This document shows positions 58,118 through 64,000 of a DNA stretch of 64,000 bases, piece after piece. The DNA is from Fulvitalea axinellae (GTDB lineage: Bacteria > Bacteroidota > Bacteroidia > Cytophagales > Cyclobacteriaceae). Location of the stretch: the NCBI RefSeq assembly GCF_036492835.1, contig NZ_AP025322.1, forward strand, positions 1 through 64,000, written 5' to 3'. The translations under genes and the position numbers were made by a program. The notes beneath the pieces were generated by a model. The model had not been told where the DNA came from, did no database searches, and worked only from the letters and a program-made list of their open reading frames with translations. Each line of letters starts with the position of its first letter. Position 1 is the first letter of the stretch.

Positions 58118-58348
58118 GAAGTTGTTGGATATGGGGCGTGGGGTGTCATACCATCCTGAAAAAGAGCAGGAATTTGAGAGGAAATAACAGCAGAGCGGAT
58201 CATGCTGTTATTTTGGTTTGTTATAAATACATGGCGATTCGTGACAACCCTATGATTGGGTCATATGTTAAAATCATATACAAAAAGTCATGTTGTTCGG
58301 TCGATTTACTTGGGAGAAGAGTCGGGATGAGACTATAATCCGGCTAGA

Positions 58349-59383
58349 TTATAATTGATTTACGTAGGCGAACATGAATTCTTGAAGGTCTTTTTTCAAG
58401 AGTTTGTCACTATCTGACAATACATTCACGCATGACATCAGATAAATAGGCAGGTCTGAGGGCCCCATGTCTACAAGGCGACGGAGATTTTCTATCACGC
58501 AAACTTGAGGAGAGCTTAAATTATCCTGTTTCTCAATATTGGCTAGTTTAGTATACGTTTCGCATAAAGTTGTAGATTCGCCACTATTCCCATTGATTAC
58601 GGACTCTAAAGCGACTATGTATGCTTCCGCCACTTGTTTTACTTCCGGCATGGAATCAAATACACGTATAGCTAATCTTTCGAATCCCATCCCGAATAAC
58701 AAGGATTGTTTGTCAGAAAGAAATCCTGCTTTGAGGATAATATCGACCTTATCCATTTCGGGAACGCCTTTCCTCTGTATAATATCTTGAGCAGAGGCAT
58801 ATTCATGATCACCAAACAGTTGCTTTACTTTGGACTCATCATATCTATCGCAACTTAATTTAACAACCATATCTGGAGTAATATTCTCCACTGTACTGGT
58901 ATCTGATACGTTCAATAAAGCGGTTATTTGTATTTCAGTTACTTCATCAGGGCTTCTGTCCGCCCAAAAAGAGGGTCCTGAACCGTTTCCGTTTTGGGCA
59001 ACTTTAAAATAAATGGACTGACTTTCTCCTTTTGTCCCTATAGATGCGGGCTTGGAGTAATTTGAATCAGTTTGCAGATATGTGAAACCGGTAGCGCAAT
59101 TACTTCCTTGACACCCTATAGAGGCGCTATTAGAACCACTCACCGGAACTGTAAAAGCGATAGTGAACACATTATTACTATATGACACATAGGATACGTT
59201 TCCACTAACGCCATAACTATTTCCAGCAGCAGACTCAACTTGGAACACCTCCCCCTTACTTCCCTTGGGACTACTTATCGGTCCGTAAGTAATAGAATTG
59301 TGGCTGGAGATGCTATTGCTTTGATACCCCAACTGCTGAAAGGTAGCATTGTAAATGTAGACGGTTACTTTCCAATTACTCAT
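58349..59383 (-). CDS. Protein with N-terminal beta-sandwich, downstream of SpvB-RHS
   Basis: Residues about 1-125 of this 344-residue protein are beta-rich and low in charge: WKVTVYIYNATFQQLGYQSN, YGPISSPKGSKGEVFQVESA, NSYGVSGNVSYVSYSNNVFT, IAFTVPVSGSN. The pattern resembles membrane-interacting beta-sandwich proteins such as aegerolysins or related cytolysins, but no diagnostic motif is present. Residues about 190-344 are helical (LLFGMGFERLAIRVFDSMPE, VAEAYIVALESVINGNSGES). It follows the SpvB-RHS gene by 50 bp and is probably co-transcribed. It could be a cargo, cofactor or immunity protein. There is no signal peptide. Confidence 0.55.
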   Translation of the reverse strand: MSNWKVTVYIYNATFQQLGYQSNSISSHNSITYGPISSPKGSKGEVFQVESAAGNSYGVSGNVSYVSYSNNVFTIAFTVPVSGSNSASIGCQGSNCATGFTYLQTDSNYSKPASIGTKGESQSIYFKVAQNGNGSGPSFWADRSPDEVTEIQITALLNVSDTSTVENITPDMVVKLSCDRYDESKVKQLFGDHEYASAQDIIQRKGVPEMDKVDIILKAGFLSDKQSLLFGMGFERLAIRVFDSMPEVKQVAEAYIVALESVINGNSGESTTLCETYTKLANIEKQDNLSSPQVCVIENLRRLVDMGPSDLPIYLMSCVNVLSDSDKLLKKDLQEFMFAYVNQL

Positions 59384-59433
59384 AATTCGATAGGTTAATC
59401 AGTGTTTTAGTTATTGATTAAGGACTTTCATTA

Positions 59434-62400
59434 TCAGAAAGCCAAGGCAAGCGCAGAGAAGAAATCTGTTACGACATCAAGGAAACTAGCGCTTTCGCCA
59501 GTTTCGGCTACGGCGTCTCCGGCCATGTCTTCGTCCATTCCCTTTCCGGCTTTGGCGTATCCTCTTGCTTCCTCATTGGAAGCCCTATTCATATTATATG
59601 ATTTCAGCTTTTCGGTCGCACTGCTAAGTCCGCTTTTCAGACTGTTTTTCAGGGTAACGGACATAGGTAGGGCTCTTGCCATGCTCCCGGCCGAAATGAA
59701 GTCTTGAGCTTGACTAGTATTGGCAGGATTATTAGCGTTGATGTTATTGCTACTCTGGTCCTGATTCGAATTGGATATTATCGATACATGTGTGCCTAAT
59801 CTCGCAGTGGGCTGAGGGCCAGATTCTTCATCTCCGTCGGGGTCGGGATCATCTTCGTCATGACGGTCATTATTTCTCCTAATGGAATCATCGGTGACTT
59901 TATTCCTTTTCAGGGAACGAACCCACCTCATAAATCTTTCCCTATTTTCGGGGGACAATAGGTAATACATTAATCCAGTGAATCCTCCGAAGAATTGAGC
60001 CCCCATAGCCAGATCATCATGGTCTGCTTCAGGCATCATTAACCTTAGTGTTAGATAGGTAAATGGTGAAACCAATGTTGTGATAGCCCCCGCATAAAAT
60101 GACCTGCTATGTCCATCCATATCGACATAAACTACGGGGCTGTTCAGTACATAGGCATAGGCGTTGAGGGCATCCTGTTCGGATAAGCTTCCGCCGAACC
60201 TGTCGTCGGCACGGTTGAAGCGTCCCGATTCGGGATCATAATACCTGAAATCCATATAGTATAATCGGGTTTCTTTATCGTAAGACCAGCCAGTATACAG
60301 TGACCGGATGCCTAGACTGTCGGGAGCTGTCATTTTTCCATAAGCGGAATACCCGATCCGTTCCAGCACTTGCCCTTCTTTACCAGTTATCAACACCGTG
60401 CTCCCCTGATGATTGCCAGTGAGGTACATAATGTTTCCTTGTTCCTCTTGGGCGAAGTCGCCGAATATTCCCGTTACGGATAATACGCTTTTAGAGGAAC
60501 CATCCTCAGATCTTTCGGAATAAATGGGACTTACGTATACTTCACCGGTTCCCGCATTTGTCATCCGACATATTCGCCGGCCCCTATAATCATACATATA
60601 TTTGGTTTGTCCATTTTCCGATGACGAGGCGCTTACCATATTCCCGTTTCCGTCGTATACCATACGAAGGCTGTCTTGGCCAGAAACTTTGAGGGTCATG
60701 TTACCCATATCATCATATTCGGCACGGTATCGCAAACCATCTGCATTTTGGGCCTCCGTCCACCTGTAATTTTCATACTGGTAATCCATTCCATCTTTCC
60801 GGGTAATGTTCCCGGCGGAATCGTAGGAAAACGAAGCGGTTCCCGATTGGCTAATCCTAGAATTCTTATAGGCAAACGAGATGTTAGTCCGGTCTATGGA
60901 GTCCTTGGCCGATACGAGTTCTGTCAGGCGATTCCAGGTATAGCTTTCGTTCTGAATCACCCCGCTTTTTCCCGTCGACTTTATTTGTTGAATGATACCG
61001 TAGTCATCATACTTATATTCGGTTTTGATTCCGTTTCCGTATATCGCAACGCTTGGTATGCCTAAAGCATTAAACCCTGAATAAGAGACATCCGCGTTAG
61101 ATGTCGACACTTTCACTAGATTGAGGCCATTATAAGCGTAATTTACCTTACCCTTATCGGGGTTAAGGATAAGTAACGTTCTTCCTATAGGGTCATAGGT
61201 ATAGGATGTAACATATGATTTGTTAATCGGAGTTGATATCCGGAGGGAATCCTTAACCACTTGTCCTTGATTAGAGTATGCGTAATGATGCGAATTCTCT
61301 TTCAGGGAATCCATATCGTATTTAGAAGCTTGGGTCAGGCGTCCTCTTCCGTTTTCTACGCCCGGTTGCCCATAAGCGTATCCGGTGATTCCTGTAGACG
61401 ACCTTTCTGCTAACACACGCCCCAGACTATCATAGCTGTAAGTTAACTGGCCATTTGCCTGCTTGATACCTACCAAAAGATCATATCCGTCATAGACATA
61501 GCCGATATCGCCTCTGGAAGGATCTCTTTGGGAAGCCACCCGTCCCAAAGCATCATAGGTATACATATATTGAGGCCGGTTGCCCTGTTGAGTGGCCGGT
61601 CCCCGGAGTCCGGTTAACCTCCCGGTAAGGTCGTATATGTAATCAGTGTCTCCGCCACCGGTTTTCATTCTGGACACTTTGCTTCTATTAGCGAAATACT
61701 CATACCACAAAGTTTTTTCTGAAGCTTCCTCTGTACCTGAAGCTTGTGTTTTCATGACCTGAAAGCCAGTATTTGTCGCCACATAATCAGTAGTGGTGAC
61801 ACTGCTGTCATTATCGGAAAAAGGTACGGTAGTCCGGATTGTCCGGCCCAACACATCATAAACCGTATTGATGTATCCAGAAGTCTCCTCTCCTTCAAAA
61901 TATGGAAGACTTGAACGTGTAACTTTATTTCTGGAGTCATAACTAACTTCAGTCAGAATCCGGGCGCCGTGATCCGGATCTTGGTTTGAGAAACGAAATT
62001 CCCGGCCTAGGCCATCAATCTCTGTTTCTGTCCAAACCGTAGCCCCCTTTGCCTCTTGGGGCCATTGGGCAAGGTTCTCGTTTCGAATTACGGGCACACT
62101 GTCTTTCCAAATGTAAGATGTCTCTTCAACCGTAAGCAATTTATCAGGAACAGGTTTTCCGTACATTTTCGTGCTGCCCTTCAAGTCAATGGACTTATTC
62201 CTGAGTTCTAACGGAACGCTTTCCGGGGGACTAAGTTGTTGGATAGTTCGTCTTCCGAAACCGTCGTATCCGTACAGCGTAAAATTTCCATTAGCATCCT
62301 GCGAGGCGGTCATATTCCCGAATTTCGGTTCGAAACTATAGAACTCCCTCAATCGCTCACCGAATTGGTTTTCCGGTGATGTCCAAGAAGCCGGATAGGT

Positions 62401-64000
62401 ATGGTAGGTTGAATCATAGGAAACCAAATAGACGGCACCTGAAGGTTGAGTAATTGACGTTCGGTTTCCTAGCCGATCATAACCGTATGCTACTCCTATA
62501 AATTTACCATGAACATTGTCCCAGCTTCCTTTATATACAAGATCAGCCGAACTAGTATCGTAACCGTATTTTTGAAGGTTGTAATCCTGTTTGGAATTGT
62601 ATTGGGATATTGTGTTGGGATTATAGCTCTTGGAAACCTTTCTAAAGAGCGGGTAGGACAAACGCCACGTGGATGTATCGTTGAGGTATGTGGCAAGGAT
62701 ATACAGGTCATTTTCGGGTATTTCCGAGTTGCCGGTATTTGGGTCAATTATGTTTTTATATCGCATCATTGTGCGATTACCATATGAATCATAAGCATAT
62801 TCCTGCCCCACGACATGAGCCACCTTATTGTTTGAATAGAAGATATTTCTGGCCGAAGATCGATACACCCACACGACCTTCTGTCCAGCGATAACAGACT
62901 GGGCACTTTGTTCTGATTTATATGTGGCGGTTGCTGTTTTAAGAGTGTCCTGATCACTTCCCCCTTCCACCAAACTTAACTTTTCGAGCTTCCCCGTAAA
63001 AGGAAAATCCCTTAGGTACTCCATGATCCTTTGATCACCACTGTCCGTTTTGGAAGTCACAACCTTTTGGAACCCTTGCCACCCCCTTCCTTCCAAATTA
63101 ACCTGACCGTCATAGTATTTTTGATTATACGCATAAGTATACTCATTGCCTTCAGCAGATCCGTTTTCAACCGTATATGACTTCACCGCATAATATAGTC
63201 CTCCCAATAATGAGGCGGAACGGAATATCGGTATTATGCCACCTTGTTGCTGTGGCAACATTTCATTGTTTCTGGCCGGGATGCTCGAACTTCCTCTTTG
63301 TGAACCATACATTTCCGGATCTGACAAAGGAGCGTATTCTATCTTGTAAACTGCCCCCGTAGACCTGGTGATCTCGTCGGCCAAATCTGATTTAGGGCCC
63401 GCCGAAAGCCCTACTAAAGTCGCATCGGCACCGAAGCCTACTATATCCGCCAAGCCATCGGCGTTAAGGTCACCAATTAGCCTTGTGCATTGAGACTCAT
63501 CTCCGAAACTGCTTACCGAGAGACTTTCCAGACCTCCTTGTTCCCAGTTTGTTGTCGAAAAGGAATATCCATTCGACAGCCCCACTTGAACGCCCGAATT
63601 TCCTATGCCGATGACATCCATATAACTGTCTCCGTTAACGTCTCCCAACATTCTGGGGGTATTGGATGTCCAGTTCTTTGATACCGTAAAGTCCTGAGAC
63701 CAAGATTCCGGCTTGGCAAAAGACTTGCCTGTTGAGAGGGATACCTCCACTGTAGTGTTTCCGAAGCCTATAATATCCGCCAATCCGTCATTATTCACAT
63801 CGGCAAGCATCCTAGGCGTATTGGATGTCCAATTTTGAGAACTCCCGAAATAGGGAAGCTTCGGCCATGAGTCCGTATCGAAAGCAGTTCCTGTAGACAA
63901 TCCGACGGTAACACCCGTATTGCCGAAACCAATAATATCGGCACGACCGTCCCCATTTACATCTGATAAGAGTCGTGGAGTATTGGATGTCCAATTACCA
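59434..64000 (-). CDS. SpvB/FG-GAP/YD-RHS giant toxin-like protein (N-terminus beyond the right edge)
   Basis: The frame is open from the window edge to 59434 (more than 1,520 residues). In order: FG-GAP/VCBS-like units of about 52 residues (NWTSNTPRxL-DVNxDGxxDIIGFGN), with DxNxDG calcium-type loops, as in TcB toxins. Then a TcdB-mid-like region (STGAVYKIEYAPLSDPEMYG, NLEGRGWQGFQKVVT). Many YD repeats follow (YDxxGRxTxxxxP types such as YDLTGRLTGLRG, YDSLGRVLAERSS). The RHS core comes next (ETRLYYMDFRYYDPESGRFN, DALNAYAYVLNSPVVYVDMD). A unique 223-residue tip with hydrophobic stretches and an acidic DEDDPDPDGDEE segment ends it. RHS shells enclose and auto-cleave a C-terminal toxin. It is very likely continuous with the SpvB start at 1-786. 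Confidence 0.92.
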   Translation of the reverse strand, partial: GNWTSNTPRLLSDVNGDGRADIIGFGNTGVTVGLSTGTAFDTDSWPKLPYFGSSQNWTSNTPRMLADVNNDGLADIIGFGNTTVEVSLSTGKSFAKPESWSQDFTVSKNWTSNTPRMLGDVNGDSYMDVIGIGNSGVQVGLSNGYSFSTTNWEQGGLESLSVSSFGDESQCTRLIGDLNADGLADIVGFGADATLVGLSAGPKSDLADEITRSTGAVYKIEYAPLSDPEMYGSQRGSSSIPARNNEMLPQQQGGIIPIFRSASLLGGLYYAVKSYTVENGSAEGNEYTYAYNQKYYDGQVNLEGRGWQGFQKVVTSKTDSGDQRIMEYLRDFPFTGKLEKLSLVEGGSDQDTLKTATATYKSEQSAQSVIAGQKVVWVYRSSARNIFYSNNKVAHVVGQEYAYDSYGNRTMMRYKNIIDPNTGNSEIPENDLYILATYLNDTSTWRLSYPLFRKVSKSYNPNTISQYNSKQDYNLQKYGYDTSSADLVYKGSWDNVHGKFIGVAYGYDRLGNRTSITQPSGAVYLVSYDSTYHTYPASWTSPENQFGERLREFYSFEPKFGNMTASQDANGNFTLYGYDGFGRRTIQQLSPPESVPLELRNKSIDLKGSTKMYGKPVPDKLLTVEETSYIWKDSVPVIRNENLAQWPQEAKGATVWTETEIDGLGREFRFSNQDPDHGARILTEVSYDSRNKVTRSSLPYFEGEETSGYINTVYDVLGRTIRTTVPFSDNDSSVTTTDYVATNTGFQVMKTQASGTEEASEKTLWYEYFANRSKVSRMKTGGGDTDYIYDLTGRLTGLRGPATQQGNRPQYMYTYDALGRVASQRDPSRGDIGYVYDGYDLLVGIKQANGQLTYSYDSLGRVLAERSSTGITGYAYGQPGVENGRGRLTQASKYDMDSLKENSHHYAYSNQGQVVKDSLRISTPINKSYVTSYTYDPIGRTLLILNPDKGKVNYAYNGLNLVKVSTSNADVSYSGFNALGIPSVAIYGNGIKTEYKYDDYGIIQQIKSTGKSGVIQNESYTWNRLTELVSAKDSIDRTNISFAYKNSRISQSGTASFSYDSAGNITRKDGMDYQYENYRWTEAQNADGLRYRAEYDDMGNMTLKVSGQDSLRMVYDGNGNMVSASSSENGQTKYMYDYRGRRICRMTNAGTGEVYVSPIYSERSEDGSSKSVLSVTGIFGDFAQEEQGNIMYLTGNHQGSTVLITGKEGQVLERIGYSAYGKMTAPDSLGIRSLYTGWSYDKETRLYYMDFRYYDPESGRFNRADDRFGGSLSEQDALNAYAYVLNSPVVYVDMDGHSRSFYAGAITTLVSPFTYLTLRLMMPEADHDDLAMGAQFFGGFTGLMYYLLSPENRERFMRWVRSLKRNKVTDDSIRRNNDRHDEDDPDPDGDEESGPQPTARLGTHVSIISNSNQDQSSNNINANNPANTSQAQDFISAGSMARALPMSVTLKNSLKSGLSSATEKLKSYNMNRASNEEARGYAKAGKGMDEDMAGDAVAETGESASFLDVVTDFFSALALAF

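Larger units (their letters stand above)
57576..58348. other. Gene-free region beyond array 2
   Basis: Holds palindromic element copy 18, a terminator-like hairpin and a twin-hairpin relic. Possible short frames (for example 58138-58338) lack family resemblance or a good start. Confidence 0.5.

Noticed and set aside
58138-58338. Plus-strand frame of 66 codons before the beta-sandwich gene
   Set aside because: It starts within a repeat-like segment and shows no domain; opposite to the island direction.
57321-63380. Possible self-targeting: spacer 57321-57355 shares CTCGTCGGCCAAATC with the SpvB-RHS gene near 63367
   Set aside because: Only 15 of 35 bases match contiguously; that is too short for a protospacer and can arise by chance in similar coding sequence.

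Overview
The window looks like most of a large plasmid from a marine-type Bacteroidota, probably order Cytophagales. Pointers to that phylum are a DUF3347 domain fused to a CusB-type adaptor, an HYC_CC_PP-type protein in front of a Cus efflux operon, two small families common in Bacteroidota (the MKRIVIYPKDIQ and MARQKG proteins), weak Shine-Dalgarno sites, and plasmid rather than chromosomal housekeeping genes. Plasmid functions are a Rep_3 initiator with an iteron field (16.1-17.9 kb), ParA/ParB (21.5-23.2 kb), a primosome-like pair (10.9-12.8 kb), and a GATC-rich block (13.4-13.5 kb). A minus-strand SpvB-RHS toxin gene enters at the right edge lacking its N-terminus, and a minus-strand SpvB N-terminus runs off the left edge. 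The simplest reading is one gene across the junction of a circular replicon slightly longer than 64 kb.

Layout. (1) About 58.3-64.0 kb and 1-8.7 kb: a co-directional minus-strand island. It holds a beta-rich protein, the giant SpvB/FG-GAP/YD-RHS protein, a secreted sphingomyelinase-D-like phospholipase, a zinc-ribbon protein, two DUF2589 proteins around a partner of unknown family, a NarL-type two-component pair with a membrane protein, and an internally duplicated protein. (2) 9.1-10.7 kb: a tripartite HipBST-like toxin-antitoxin. (3) 10.9-18 kb: replication genes and origin-like sequences. (4) 18.3-31 kb: small orphan genes (secreted, immunity-like, TonB-C-like, pentapeptide, MORN/YwqK, YefM-YoeB), ParAB, and an ISAs1-family element that has split one gene. 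(5) 32-40 kb: a complete Cus-type heavy-metal efflux operon. (6) 40.5-48 kb: a lipoprotein, gene fragments, a Crp-family gene broken by a stop codon, DoxX-like, SMI1/KNR4, TPR and DUF1963 genes. (7) 48.2-57.6 kb: a type III-A (Csm) CRISPR locus with Cas6, an HD-less Cas10, Csm2-5, a predicted membrane protein at the effector position, and two arrays. No Cas1/Cas2 or Csm6 is present.

Intergenic DNA between about 9 and 58 kb is seeded with two families of small hairpins. One is an 18-copy palindrome (arms GAGACAGGGC/GCCCTGTCTC), always in the same orientation. The other has stems that covary between copies while the flanks stay constant. Together with duplicated intergenic blocks and truncated gene copies, they suggest a plasmid built by repeated insertion and shuffling of one-gene modules.

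Most promising for new biology: the DUF2589 / sphingomyelinase-D / SpvB-RHS island, the membrane protein in the Csm locus, and the covarying hairpin family.
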